From Ophiocordyceps camponoti-saundersi (nom. inval.) (Eukaryota; Ascomycota; Sordariomycetes; Hypocreales; Ophiocordycipitaceae), in contig PDHQ01000036.1 of NCBI GenBank assembly GCA_003339415.1, forward strand, positions 152,550-216,549: DNA of 64,000 nt, read 5' to 3'. Below the pieces are notes generated by a model. That model was not told where the DNA came from. It did no database searches and worked only from the letters and a program-made list of their open reading frames with translations. Both the position numbers and the translations under genes were made by a program. Of the stretch, positions 44,101 to 55,271 are shown in pieces (within the stretch, counting starts at the first letter, position 1; every line of letters begins with the position of its first letter).

Positions 44101-44691
44101 GACTGCGAACCGGAGGTCGGTAACACGATGACGCTCCAGGCGCAAAGTCGCGGCGCCCCCGCGGCCTTTGGCATGGACGCGACCATTCCGCAGGCGGAGA
44201 TAGAGTCTAGCGCCCCTTACCAGCCTTTCCACACGGACCGTCGCGTCGTCTTTTGCGCGAACGGACGTGGCGGGACGGCAGCCCAGCTGGAGTCGGCCTC
44301 TCTGCTACTGGCCAACGCCAGCCTGGACGAAGGGCCAGCTCCGAGGCGGGGACAGGGGCATGGTGGCCCGGGTCGTGACCAAGACATCGCCTCGTCCGTC
44401 TGGGCTTTTGGGCAGAGCATGCCGGCCGTGAAGCTGAGCACGGGACTCCCGCATGGCGTCGACGACGATGATAGGGACTATGGCGACTATGACGACGACG
44501 AGAGGGCCGGACCCGAGGATCACCGCGCGCTACCGCCGTCAGCCATGGAGCGAGTGATGCAATTCGCGGACGAGGAGCAAATCGTCGTCACGACGAGGAG
44601 ACGACGCAAGGCACATCAGGGGGACGGCGACGAGGACGGGTTTTTCGAGGACGATTGCGAGGTGCTCGACTTTGCCGATCAGAGGGTCTGA
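41181..44691 (+). CDS. Large WD40-like beta-propeller protein, BCAS3-like
   Basis: Two exons (41181-41272 and 41328-44691) give 1,151 residues. The start MPRSAKSYKKRGRES is basic. Then come propeller-like blocks: RGLFFGFDCLPS, KVVLAGYEGGLQVYAV, SVEVYSLKTNKLVDVL and DSGNVVVCSGFTGECWTYR, then further on LGCSFLSLSPSSLALFTAST and ERLAMVTERGTVHLLDMPFSAF. A helical segment SVVNKIMRETTQELIQGAKW follows the first half, then a Gln-rich linker. This arrangement matches fungal proteins with a BCAS3-type propeller, a family related to PROPPINs and implicated in phosphoinositide binding at autophagic membranes in animals and plants. The assignment rests on remembered similarity. The C-terminal 300 residues are acidic and poorly conserved. 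The intron ends in a CAGCAG tandem acceptor, so isoforms differing by one serine are possible. Confidence 0.7.
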
Positions 44692-45204
44692 ATGATCTGT
44701 GAAACGCCCATGTTGGGGAAGCACGGATCAGCCGCCGGTTCCCCCGCTGTTCCCTCCCCCCTCCCTTATTCATACATGCCCTCGAAAGAGTGCCGATAAC
44801 ACCGGCCACTCGCATCAAGGATTACACCGGGCGAGCGTTGCGCGACGCTGGTTTGTTTTGCTCTGTTGTATGCAGCGGCCTCGTTTTGTACACTCACTTT
44901 GTCTGGGAAGCTTTGGTTTTGTACTAGGGCACGCAGCGGTGGTCGCATTACAAGTAGAACACACAATAACCAAATAAATGAAAAAAAGATACCCAAGCGA
45001 CTACGACTTGCCGAGGCGGTGGCGATGGTGGACGGACAGTCGGACGTGTGTTCGCATACAATGTATGTATGTTTGCATGCGTCAAGCTGGTTCATGTTTC
45101 TCAACAAGGCGGCGCTTACACAGCAGCCGGATCTACCTTGGTATTATTAGATTGACTTATCAAGTAAAGAGAGAAGAAGACATGACGCCCCGCGTGTCAC
45201 GATT
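44692..45204. other. Convergent intergenic spacer
   Basis: About 0.5 kb hold the 3' flanks of the propeller gene (+) and DPM2 (-). An AATAAATGAAAAAA stretch near 44,972-44,985 could act as a polyadenylation signal for the plus-strand gene. I see no other gene. Confidence 0.5.
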
Positions 45205-45676
45205 TCACGCCTTCTTCTTGGCAGCGGCCTTGGCTTTGAAGGCCTTCTTGCGATTGCTCCGAATCATGACGGTACCGAGGAACGAGCCGACGACGGCAGA
45301 GGCGAGTAGAACAAGAATTACGGGGATCCGGATGGCCCAGACGCGGGGGAGGAAGAAGTTTTGGAGGGGGTGATCATCGTCGACGAAGGGCTATAAGGAC
45401 GTTTAGCTGGGTTGAAGATGGGAAAAAAGGGGTAAGGGTTGAGAGGGACCCGGGGTGTTGTTAAGTAGGGGAAAAAGGGGGATCAAGAAATAAAGAGCAC
45501 TGACCATAAGTAGAGTCCAGACGGAGTAGTAGATGAAGACGAAGGAGGCGGCCACGAGCATGGCGAGGCCCAAGAGTTTGTCGAGCTGTAGTTGAAGAAG
45601 AGAGGGAGGGGGAAAGTCAGCATTTGAGCATTGAAGCTGGGGGGTGTTTCTGAAGGGAGGGAGGAATCGCGACCAT
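45205..45676 (-). CDS. DPM2: DPM2, regulatory subunit of dolichol-phosphate-mannose synthase
   Basis: Two solid exons (45585-45505 and 45390-45205) encode a two-helix membrane protein of the DPM2 type. The first reads LDKLLGLAMLVAASFVFIYY and continues to SVWTLLM. The second begins PFVDDDHPLQNFFLPRVWAI, with a second hydrophobic helix and a KKAFKAKAAAKKKA tail. The whole would be 89 residues, the usual size. Dpm2 stabilises the Dpm1 catalytic subunit in the ER membrane for dolichol-P-mannose synthesis, and also touches GPI anchor synthesis. The family starts MLDKL, but the first solid exon begins LDKL right after a CTACAG acceptor. The only ATG in reach is at 45676, followed at once by GTCGCG, so exon 1 would be the start codon alone with a weak donor. 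This part is inferred. The alternative is a start at MLVAAS. Confidence 0.85.
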
Positions 45677-46020
45677 GGTTGTCGGACAAGCTGAGGGGGG
45701 AGCAAGCGCGATGATGAGCGCCTTGGCCGAGGGGGGGGGAGAGAGGAAGGGGGAGAGGGTTATGTATACGCCGCAGTAGAAGATGGGAAGGGGAATCGAT
45801 GAGGTGCGGCGAGGCGACGGTTTTCTGCTCGTTGATTGGATCAAGTGTGTTGTGGCGGTGCAGCCTCGGCTGATGTGGCACGTACGTGGCTAGAGCAGAT
45901 CGAAAAAAAGAGGTGCTAAGGCAAATAGCCTCACCTTTTTTTTCCCTCCTTCTCGTCCTTCATATTCCTCATCCAACGCAGGCGACAAGCTTACGAGCAC
46001 GATACCTTCAGCAGGCCATC
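45677..46020. promoter_or_regulatory. Shared divergent promoter of DPM2 and CWC22
   Basis: Only 344 bp separate the start codons of two housekeeping genes on opposite strands. The CWC22 side has a T-rich run and a CATCCAACGCAG stretch that could be a leader acceptor site, but no donor is clear. Confidence 0.5.
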
Positions 46021-48849
46021 ATGGCCTCGGCGCGACTGGAAATGCCGCGTCGCGACCGCGGGCGCGAAGGCGACTCATACCGACCTGGGCGACGCTCACC
46101 GGTGCCGGCGCCGACGGAAGAGGAGAAACAAGCAGCAGCCAAGCAAGAGTATCAGCGGCTTCTCAACGCGCGATCCGGCGGGACGTACATGCCGCCTGCG
46201 AAGCTTCGGGCTCTTCAGGCGCAGATCACGGACAAGACCAGCAAGGAGTATCAACGCATGGCGTGGGAGGCGCTGAAGAAGAGCATCAACGGCCTCATCA
46301 ACAAGGTCAATACGGCGAATATCAAGCACATCGTTCCCGAACTCTTCGGCGAGAACCTCGTGCGCGGTCGGGGCCTCTTCTGTCGTTCTGTCATGAAGGC
46401 TCAGGCTGCCAGCTTGCCCTTTACGCCCGTTTATGCTGCTATGGCGGCCGTGGTGAATACGAAGCTGCCTCAGGTCGGCGAGTTGCTCGTCAAGCGGCTC
46501 ATCGTACAGTTTCGCAAAGCTTTTAAGCGAAATGATAAGGCGGTCTGCCTTTCGGCTACTTCCTTTCTCGCCCACCTCGTTAATCAGCAGGTTTTGCACG
46601 AGATGCTTGCCGGTCAGATACTGCTGCTGCTCCTGCATAAGCCGACGGATGACAGTGTGGAGATTGCGGTCGGCTTCTTTCGAGAGGTCGGTCAGTACGT
46701 CGAGGAGATGCAGCCTGCCATCTCCATCGCCGTCTTCGATCAGTTCAGGAACATCCTTCACGAGGCCGGCATCGACAAGCGGACTCAGTATATGATTGAG
46801 GTGCTGTTCCAAGTTCGCAAGGACAAATTCAAGGATAATCCGGCTGTGAAGGAGGAGCTGGATCTGGTCGAGGAGGAAGATCAGATCACGCATCAGGTCA
46901 GCCTCGAAGGGGACATCGACGTCCAGGACGGGCTCAACGTCTTTAAATTTGATTCCGAGTGGGAGGAGAACGAAGAGGCTTATAGGAAGCTGAGGGCGGA
47001 AATCCTGGGCGAGGCGAGCGACGACGACGACGAAGATGGTGATGAGGACGATGAGGACGACGAAAGCGCCGACGAGGACGACGAGGAAACCAAGGCCATG
47101 GAGATCAAGGACCAGTCCAATGCGGACCTTGTCAGTCTGAGAAAGACCATCTACCTCACTATCCAGTCCTCCGGCCCAGCGGACGAAGCGGTACACAAGC
47201 TCATGAAAATCAAGCTTCCCGCCGGCCAGGAGGCGGAACTGCCGTCGATGATTGTGGAGTGCTGCTCGCAGGAGAAGACGTATAACAAGTTCTTTGGCCT
47301 CATAGGCGAGCGCTTCGCCAAGATCAACCGCCTTTGGCGCGACCTATTCGAGGAGGCGTTTGCCAAGTACTACGACACGATCCATCGGTACGAGAACAAC
47401 AAGCTGCGCAACATAGCCATGTTCTTCGGCCACATGTTGGCCGAGGACGCCATCGGTTGGCACTGCCTCTCTGTGATACACCTCAACGAAGAGGAGACGA
47501 CGTCGAGCAGCCGCATCTTTATCAAGATCCTCTTCTCGGCCATCTTGGAGGAGTTGGGCATGGCGAAGCTCAAGGCTCGGATAACTTCGGACGAGACGCT
47601 GCGGCCCAGCCTCGCCGGCCTCTTCCCCGAGGACAACGCGCGCAACATGCGCTTCGCCATCAACTATTTCACCAGCATCGGCATGGGCGCCCTTACCGAG
47701 GACCTGCGCGAGCGGCTGCAGAAGATGCCGAAGCCGACGCTGCCCGCTCTGGCGGCCCGGGGTGACGGCGACGACGATGACGACGATGACTCCGTCTCGA
47801 GCTATTCATCCTACTCCGGTTCGTCGTACTCGTCTCGCTCGCGCTCGGGAGGTCGGGAGTCTAGGGCCGTTGCCAGGGGAAGGTCGCGGACGCGGACGCC
47901 ACGGCCCAGTCGAGGGAGACGATGGCCGTCGGATTCGCGCTCGCCCTCGGTTGCGCCTAGGGGCGGAAGGAGGAGATTGGCGTCGTCATACTCGCGTTCG
48001 CGTTCGCGCTCGCGTTCGCGCTCGCGCTCTGTAACGCCTCGGCGGGGGCGGCGCGATGACGTCTCGGCCTCGCCTTTGCCTCGACGCCGTCGCCTCGACG
48101 ACAGCAGAAGTCTGTCGCGCTCGCCGCGCCGTGGGAGGAGCCGCAGTTCGTCGTACAGCTCGCGCGGCCGGTGGAATCGGCATTCGCCGCGCCCTCGCGA
48201 GACGCTGTCGCCCTCGCCGTCACCTCCTCCTCCTCCGCCTCCCCCTCCCCCTCCTCGTCAGCGAGCGAGAGCGGTTCCTCCTTCTCCTGCGCGACGGCGG
48301 CGGAATAGCTCTTCGGTGAGCAGGACGCGGGCGCGCAGCCGGCGGAGAGACGAAGACGATGGCTTCTCGCCTCGCAGAGGCAGGAGGAATAGCAGCAGCT
48401 TCTCGCCACCTCGTCCCGTGGGCGGTCGTGGTCGGGCGAGAAACGACGACGGTTTCTTGTCGCCGCGGAGGCCGAGGGAAAGGGACAGCCTCTCGCCGCG
48501 CAGACCGAGGGGAAGGGATAGTCTTTCGCCACGCAGGCCGAGAGGAAGGGATAGTCTTTCGCCACGCAGACCGGAAAGAAGGGAAAGCCTCTCGCCGCGC
48601 AGACCGAGAAACAACAGCCGATCGGCTCCCCGGTCGTCGAGAATGATGGGCAGCCTCTCGCCCCGCGGCGCCGACGACAAGGACGACAGGCCGAGGCGTC
48701 GTCGGTCCTACACGCCTCCCTCGCGCGGCAGCCCTCCTCGGCGGTCGCGCGCGTCTCCGTCCCCGCCCGCGGCTGCCAAGAGGCGCAGGGGGCGCTATAG
48801 CGAGAGCGTGTCGACGTCGCCGCCTCCTGTGAAGAGAGGTCGGCGTTGA
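46021..48849 (+). CDS. CWC22: CWC22 pre-mRNA splicing factor
   Basis: This is an intronless frame of 942 residues. After a basic N-terminus comes the MIF4G domain (about 75-280), beginning RMAWEALKKSINGLINKVNT and containing LFGENLVRGRGLFCRSVMKA. An acidic linker follows (about 333-362), then an MA3 domain (about 370-490) with RKTIYLTIQSSGPADEAVHK and further helices. From about residue 590 the tail is Arg/Ser-rich with near-identical RRPRGRDSLSP repeats (about 815-862) and a Pro run. CWC22 joins the spliceosome, is needed for the first step of splicing and, in animals, delivers eIF4A3 to the exon junction. The long RS tail is typical of filamentous fungi and animals rather than yeast. The frame is open upstream from a GTG, but the first ATG is 46021. 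Confidence 0.93.
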   Translation: MASARLEMPRRDRGREGDSYRPGRRSPVPAPTEEEKQAAAKQEYQRLLNARSGGTYMPPAKLRALQAQITDKTSKEYQRMAWEALKKSINGLINKVNTANIKHIVPELFGENLVRGRGLFCRSVMKAQAASLPFTPVYAAMAAVVNTKLPQVGELLVKRLIVQFRKAFKRNDKAVCLSATSFLAHLVNQQVLHEMLAGQILLLLLHKPTDDSVEIAVGFFREVGQYVEEMQPAISIAVFDQFRNILHEAGIDKRTQYMIEVLFQVRKDKFKDNPAVKEELDLVEEEDQITHQVSLEGDIDVQDGLNVFKFDSEWEENEEAYRKLRAEILGEASDDDDEDGDEDDEDDESADEDDEETKAMEIKDQSNADLVSLRKTIYLTIQSSGPADEAVHKLMKIKLPAGQEAELPSMIVECCSQEKTYNKFFGLIGERFAKINRLWRDLFEEAFAKYYDTIHRYENNKLRNIAMFFGHMLAEDAIGWHCLSVIHLNEEETTSSSRIFIKILFSAILEELGMAKLKARITSDETLRPSLAGLFPEDNARNMRFAINYFTSIGMGALTEDLRERLQKMPKPTLPALAARGDGDDDDDDDSVSSYSSYSGSSYSSRSRSGGRESRAVARGRSRTRTPRPSRGRRWPSDSRSPSVAPRGGRRRLASSYSRSRSRSRSRSRSVTPRRGRRDDVSASPLPRRRRLDDSRSLSRSPRRGRSRSSSYSSRGRWNRHSPRPRETLSPSPSPPPPPPPPPPPRQRARAVPPSPARRRRNSSSVSRTRARSRRRDEDDGFSPRRGRRNSSSFSPPRPVGGRGRARNDDGFLSPRRPRERDSLSPRRPRGRDSLSPRRPRGRDSLSPRRPERRESLSPRRPRNNSRSAPRSSRMMGSLSPRGADDKDDRPRRRRSYTPPSRGSPPRRSRASPSPPAAAKRRRGRYSESVSTSPPPVKRGRR

Positions 48850-49345
48850 GTATTGAGGGGACGCTGTGGGATGGATGGGACGGTGAAGTGTGAGGCTCGA
48901 GACTGGATTCGTATCATGGGGAAGGGGCTGAGAATGTGCTGTGTGGGTGAGGGTGGTGATGATATCCTCTTCTGATTGCTTTCATTATCTATTGAAACGG
49001 CGTGTTGTTCACTTGTGTTCTTCCTCTTGTCGTGAAGGTTTGGTTGGTGTCCTTGGGCCAATCCTACTGTGTATATCTTCCACCCCTTTTTTCCCCAATA
49101 CGAAACTTCAATCTGGCGAAGAGAGAAAAGACCCGATGGAAGAGCTATCAGAGGAGTCGATGCTGGTTCTATTTTCCGTTACTGTCCTGGAGATCATCTC
49201 TATAAGCTCTTGTGAGAAACGTGATGTCAGGGCCTGAGCTCAACAGCACAACATTTCCCCCCCCCCAACTCAGCATCCTCTTTCCCCAACAAACGACGAA
49301 AATCAACCCGCTCAGAAACCCCATCTTCAGCTTCCTTTACTTCAC
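48850..49345. other. Convergent intergenic spacer
   Basis: About 0.5 kb lie between CWC22 (+) and DUS1 (-). It should hold both 3' UTRs. I see no further gene. Confidence 0.5.
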
Positions 49346-50969
49346 TCACCTCCTCGACTTCTTCAACCTGATAGCGCCCTTCTTCAACGCCTCAGCCGGC
49401 AAAGGCCTAACAATAGGCTGAGCGACCCACCAAGGTCTCCTACAGCGACGAAGCGTACGAGCCGAAGACTCTCCATCGTCGTCATCACGCGGAGAAAGCG
49501 AAGCGAGCTCGTCGTCGAAGGAAGACCCGTCCGAGAAGGTGTATTCCATCAGTCCTTGCGCGACTTTTCCCTCTACCGCTTTGAGGACCGCTTCGTACGC
49601 TTGTAGGCTGCTGGTGCCGGGTGAGCGGGACGACGACTTGGGTGCTCGGGCTAGCATGTCGCGGACGTCGGTGTGGCGGGTGACGAGGTGGCGGAGGAGG
49701 TGGAAGAGGTGGGGTTGGATGGCGGAGAGGTTTGGCGATGTGGATGGTGTTGGTGGTGATGATGATGATGATGACGTTGATGGCGAGGCGTGTTCTGTTT
49801 TGCGTTTCTTTGTTGCTGGTTCTTCTTCCTTTTCGACTTCATCTTCCTTCATCGCCTCCTCTAACAATCTCCTGCTTTCATCTTCATCCTTGCCAGGGAC
49901 GAAAAGCGGTCGACGAAGAGGCGGCTTCGAAGATCCCATGGCGTAAACGTGAAGGATATCGAGGTACCGTCTCATGACGGCATCAACACGCCACCCCTGA
50001 CCATGACCCTCCTTCAAACCATACCAATACTCGGTTCTCGCATCCGCGTCAGAGGCCATCAGGCCGTTTGCGAAGATAGCCGGATCGCTAAGGTTACCCT
50101 CGGCGCTCATGACCGCGTCAGCACCAGTCTCCGTCAGACATCTCTCCACGTCGCCGGGTTGAAGGATGTTCCCATTCGCGAAGATGACCGTCTCGGGCGG
50201 TAGGTTCTCTCTTAGGAATCGAAGCGTGTCCCAATCCGCCACGCCGGTTAGATGACTCTTCTGCTCACGGGTACGGCCATGAACGGTAAGGATGGAAGCC
50301 CCCGCCTTGAGAACGTTACGCGCATAAGCCAACGTCTCCTCCCTATCATCCAAGATGCGAATCTTGGCCGTGACGGGAACGTCGAGCTCACGATGCAGCT
50401 TATCGATCAGCCGAAAGATCAGCTCCTGATCCTCTTGAAGAAAAGCCCCGTATCGACCTTTCCTCGCTATCCCCTGAGGACATCCGAGGTTGAGGTCGAC
50501 GGCGTCGCAATAGGGAGCCACCAGCTTAGCAGCCTCCAGTAGCGTATCCGGCTCGTTGGCGCAGAACTGTACGAACAGCGGTCTGTCGCCCAGGGCGGTG
50601 TTTCCGTCAAGCCAAGCTTCGCTCTCTCCTTTCTCCTTGCCCGGTCGAGCAGGCTGAAAGTGCGCCTTTCGATACTTGTCGTCATTGGCGAACATTCGCG
50701 CATGTAGCATCGGAGTATAGGCCAAAAGTCGTCCTCGTTCCGGCTCGGGCATCAACGACCGTGTCAACATCCGCCATGCCTGCAAAAAAAGGTGGATTGA
50801 TTTCTTTCGTCAGACCAGAGAGAGAAGACGTCTTGTAAACTGGGCCATGAACCGGCAGAGATGGCCATACAAACTCGGACTGATCCACCATGGGCGCCAC
50901 CACGAACTTGGGGCTGCCGATGCTCTCATAAAAAGCCCTGCCGTGCAACTTCTTGATCGGCGCCGTCAT
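49346..50969 (-). CDS. DUS1: tRNA-dihydrouridine synthase (Dus1 type)
   Basis: Two exons (50969-50871 and 50779-49346) give 510 residues. The FMN-dependent TIM barrel begins KFVVAPMVDQSEFAWRMLTR. Then come LFVQFCANEPDTLLEAAKLV, the active-site cysteine in DLNLGCPQGIARKGRYGAF, VTAKIRI, SILTVHGRTREQKSHLTG and FANGNILQPGDVERCL. It reduces uridine in the D-loop of cytoplasmic tRNAs (positions 16/17 for Dus1). The C-terminal third is a basic, Ser/Pro-rich extension ending in a LKKGAIRLKKSRR tail. The 91-nt intron separates SEF from AWR. An in-frame ATG at 51014 would add MRLASSPQFRRPIST, which looks like a possible mitochondrial presequence. I chose 50969 because the family usually starts close to KLHGRAFYES. 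The stop TGA overlaps a GTGAGT, so a further short exon is possible. Confidence 0.92.
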
Positions 50970-51718
50970 GGTCGATATCGGGCGTCGAAACTGTGGCGAC
51001 GAGGCCAGTCGCATACGGAGACGGGTAGAGCTTCTCAACAACAAGTCAATAAGGAAAGGAGAGACTTTCGAAGATAAGATAAACGAGAGGTAGAGCTGTG
51101 AGTAGGTATGTATGTATGTGCCTATATCTAGGGACGTGAGTGTGTCGATGGCTTCATCGGTGCGCAAAGAATTTACATACGTGAAAGTCATGTGACTTAT
51201 TATAGGGTAACTCATCCATCAATCACAGGCACTCACAGCCACAACCGCGACCGCAACCGCAACCACAAGACGCTGCAATCATCTCGCTTGTATGCTAGTC
51301 TCGCTACAGACACGACTGACTTTCTGCTCGCTTGCCGACCCGCGACCTCTCTCACTCTCTCTCTCACTCTCCCTCTCTCTGTCGTTTCCATATGTCTCTC
51401 TCGCGTCCCTTCCCCCATGCTCTCCCCCCTCGGCCGGGCTTCTCCTCTCCGCCCCGACCCTATCGCCTCCCCTCTAGCCATGCCCTCCCCACGAACCTTC
51501 GCCCCCTTCCTCCTCGGCCTCGGCCACGATATTAGGGAGATGATTTGTGTTAAGACTTCGAGACGCGTGACATGTAGTCGCACAATGCGTGTGAAAGCCT
51601 CCAACGACCCCGTACTATGCTGTCCCCTGAACGCCGTCCATGGTAGGAAAATGTGGACCATCGTCTTTTCTTGCGTCGTTCGCAAAATGTTTCGCCATGA
51701 GATTCGACGTCGCCGTCA
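50970..51718. other. Intergenic: DUS1 promoter and BNI4 3' flank
   Basis: About 0.75 kb lie between two minus-strand genes. There is an imperfect ACCGCAACCGC repeat (51,242-51,262) and CT runs (51,350-51,378). ORFs here are repeat-derived. The optional upstream ATG of DUS1 (51014) lies in it. Confidence 0.5.
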
Positions 51719-54139
51719 TTAAAAGAAGTGAGTGTAAATCTTGGAGTTTTCGTGCACCTCCATCTCCTGCATGCCTTATCAGCCTTGACAACAGCCATCA
51801 AAAGAACGGAAACTTACCATCTTGAAATTGTTGAGTTCCTCCTTGATCTGTTGAGCAAGCATCGGCGTGAGGCGGTTGCACGTCGCAATGTTCCCCCGCC
51901 GATCGTACTCTTGACTCGGCCACGTGTCGTAAAAGACGATGCGCGGCGAAAATGTCGCACTTCGCTTCGTCGCCCCTTGCGGCGTTGCCGGGGGGCTCCT
52001 CGTCTCCTGTCGGAGGCGCAACGCCGACACGAAGTAGTCCTCGTTTCCGATCGAGATGGAGCCCGTTCTCTTGTGTCCCTGAGACTCGTCGTTGGGCGTA
52101 CTCGGCGCCGTCGAGTTCGGTGACTCGGTCACGCCCAGTATGTTGGGAAGCGCGAGCTCCGGAGACGATTCGACGGGGCGGGCCGATGGGCTCGTGGAAC
52201 CTGTTGCGATTTGCCCGTCAGCTGTCGCCGAGGCCGCGGTACGATCGAGGGACCGCTCACGCTTCAAGATTCCCTTGCGAACAGCCGCCAGCGCCTCGGC
52301 CCGTTCCTTATCGCCGCCCACGATGCTCTTGCGGGCCGCTGTCTGGTCTCTATCCGAACTGCCGAGACGCTCAGGCGCCATGTCCGACATGCGCGCCGCG
52401 TCGAGCGAGTTCCTCTCAAGATGGGGGAAGCCCGTGCCGCCGTTGGCCTGGGCCGGGTCTGCGGTCACGTTGACCCGCTGCGCCTCGGCCTCGACCGTGA
52501 TCATTGACACGGCCGCCTGGCTGGATTCCGACGCCGGTGCGTCTGGAGGCGGGATGCCCGTCACGGACTTGGGCCGGAACAGGCCGACGAGTGACCGGGT
52601 TCCCTTCTTCATGCCGCGTCCCATCTTACGAATCATGACCGACGCCGATGACGCCGTCGACGAGATGGAGATGTTGTCTGTCGAGCCGAAAAAGCGACCG
52701 CCATAAATGCTGCTGCCGATGCCGGCCGCCTCCTGCGCCTCGGCGATGCGAGCCTGCTCGGCATCATAGGCTTCTTCCGGCGTCGGTTCCTTGTGTAGCT
52801 TGGCCGATTCTTCCTTTTCCGGGCCGCCGTCGTCGTCGCCACCGGCTGCCTTGCGGAAGTCGGCCGCGCTCCCAAAGGAAAAGGCCCTTCGCAGCCTCGA
52901 CGTCTTGCTTTTGGTCTTGCTTCCTTTCTGGTTGATGGCGGCAAGCTGCTTCGCGGCAGGGGAATCCAGCTTGTTGGCCGTCGCGTCGTCTTCCGCCGCC
53001 ATTGTTGCCGGCTTGGACAGCGGTGAGGGGCTCAGTGTGCGCTTGGTCGCGTCCGACGACGACCCGCGCGGGGGAATGTTTACCAGCCGTGGCTGGTCCG
53101 TCTTGGGCGACGCTTCTTCGGTTACGGGTGACGACGGCGTCGCTTTCGAGTCGGAGACACTGCGGTTCGTAGCCTGTCACGAGTCAGTAGACGCATAAGC
53201 AGCACCACATCGGACGTTACCCACAGAACGGCGAGATTGGCTACTTCGTGTCGAGGCAACGCTCTCAGAACTGACACTGCGAGAGTGGGTCACGGCGCTA
53301 GTCACCAGACGTGGAGACTTGGGATCCGCATCAAGACGCGGCGCGTCGGCGGCCATCGGGCCGAACTTATCGGACGCGTCGATTCCGTGAAGGCTGCGCC
53401 GGTGCATCCTCCTGGCATCCTCTTGGTGCTGGCGGCCGCGAAGATGTATGTCGTCGAGCGACGACACACTGACCAGGCCGCGGCGGCCAGGGGGGGTGGG
53501 CGCCGAATATCTCGGGTTGCTCTGGACCGGGAACGGCTGGCTGGGGTGGACCATGGCAATGCTGGACGGCAACGTCGAGCTTTGCGAGCGAGCGTGAAAT
53601 CCGCCGCCACTAGATCTTCTGTACCGCTCAGGGGCATTCCTAGTGGCCGCACCCGGATTAGACGACGGCTGCGAGCTGACGGTCATAGTCGACGGAGACC
53701 TCGGCGTCGGCGAGGCGTTCCGGGCGGTCAGCACCGAGTCGTCTCGCGAGCCGCCGTGGCCGACGCCAAAGGAGAGCGAGTAGCCGGCAGGCGGCAGTTG
53801 TGGGCTGTTCCGATGACTTGGCGCAAGATCATAAGGAGGGGTGCCCGGGGCGCCCGACATGGAGCCAGCCCTGAAGGCACCGTATTGCTGCTGCCGGGGA
53901 ACGGTCTGATGGAGGTTCGGAGTGCTCGTGAAGGCGTAGGGCTGGACCGCGGCAGCGTTGCCTCGATAGGGAGACGACGCTGCGCCATGATATGGTGACC
54001 TTGGCGACTGGGGCGAGCCTGGTCCCATATAAGGGTGATTGGCATGCGACGGGCTCGACGGCACAATGCCCGACGTAGAGGATGGCCGTGCCTGAAGCAT
54101 CGTAGTCTGCTGCGGGTATGTCTGGACCAACGCAGCCAT
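51719..54139 (-). CDS. BNI4: Bni4-like scaffold with C-terminal PP1-docking region
   Basis: Three exons (54139-53225, 53173-51818, 51766-51719) give 772 residues. Most of the protein is disordered, rich in Ser, Pro and Gln. The telling part is the C-terminus: a KRSATFSPRIVFYDTW stretch, then YDRRGNIATCNRLTPMLAQ, QIKEELNNFKM and, from the 16-codon last exon, EMEVHENSKIYTHFF. In yeast this end of Bni4 binds the PP1 catalytic subunit Glc7 and helps place chitin synthase III at the bud neck. In filamentous fungi a septum or hyphal-wall role is likely by inference. A second patch (ASVMIRKMGRGMKKGTRSLV) may be a membrane or kinase-regulated motif. Both introns are 51 nt, with GTGGGT and GTAAGT donors. 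Without the last splice the frame ends nearby and the conserved tail is lost, which supports the model. Confidence 0.8.
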
Positions 54140-55221
54140 GCTTGTGCGAGTCCGCAGCTAGGCGGCCGACAGTCGCGAGAAGCGCCGGAGAGGAAGGAAT
54201 CACGGATATCGGGACGAGAAATCAGGGCTGACGGTAGCAAAGAACGGGTATATCTGCCAGCGAGAAGATGGTGAGCGGTAATCCAATGAGCCACAGCTTG
54301 TCCGAGGTTGCTCAGAACGGGATCCTCAAAACGCCCGCCTGGTGAGGCGGTACAGAGCGAGAGGGGAAAAAAGACACGCGACCTCCCGCAAGGTGTGCGA
54401 ACCTCTTATTGTTTGTCCCCCCCCTCTCCCCTTATTTTTCCTTCCGTGGCTCGTGTGGGGGGTAGCGTCCCGTTCCTTTTCTTCTCTCAGATGGCAGAAA
54501 AGAATGACTGAGCAGCAGTTGCAAGCAATTTTCTTGGATCGATTCGCTGTCGGTCGTGGCGAGAGAAAGCGATTGTCAGGACAGAAAAGTTGGGGACGAC
54601 GTTGGCAGTCGACGAGAAAGAAGGTTGTTTCCGTCCGGGAAATAAAAGGGGGGGAAGAGACAAACGGTCGCTGCCACCGCAAGCCGGCTCGGCTTTACAG
54701 ATCGAATCCAAGAGACCAGGACTCGGTCAAGTCTTGAGCTGGGTCAAGCAAAACATGGGACCCTGGAGGACGTAAGAGCCGTCTTTGGGGCGGACGGCCT
54801 TGTAGGAGGGAGGGAGGAAAGAGAAAAAATTCGAGTCGGCTGTGCGAGGTATTACGGTATGAGTGGGACAAGCGTTCCGATGGCAGCGGACACACCGTCA
54901 CAGAGCAGGAGAAAAGGGGTGTTGGAGAGGGTATGTAGAGAGAGAAGGGAGGAAGAAAAAAAAAACACAGAAATAAATCGAGGGCGATGGTCGGCCGTGT
55001 GCAACACAGCTTTCGAAGAAGAGGAGGGGGGAAGAGAGAGAGAGAATGGTTTTGATGGTGGACGGCAGAGATGGACAGCGTCGGGAGAAATCGAGAGCTC
55101 GGAGGGCGAGGAAAGGGGAGAGGGGGGGAGAAGGCGGCAGGGATGGAGCCGGGGGGGGGAGGGGAGAGTGGCAGTCGTAGGTTAGGTAGGTAGGTAGGTA
55201 CCTGGGTGGGTTGATTCGCTG

Positions 55222-55271
<50 letters not shown>

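Noticed and set aside
45886..46020. Upstream extension of the CWC22 frame
   Set aside because: It begins at a GTG, not an ATG, and the added residues do not resemble the family. The first ATG is at 46021.
46096..47196. 366-codon minus-strand ORF
   Set aside because: It lies wholly opposite the MIF4G part of CWC22. The sense protein explains the sequence.
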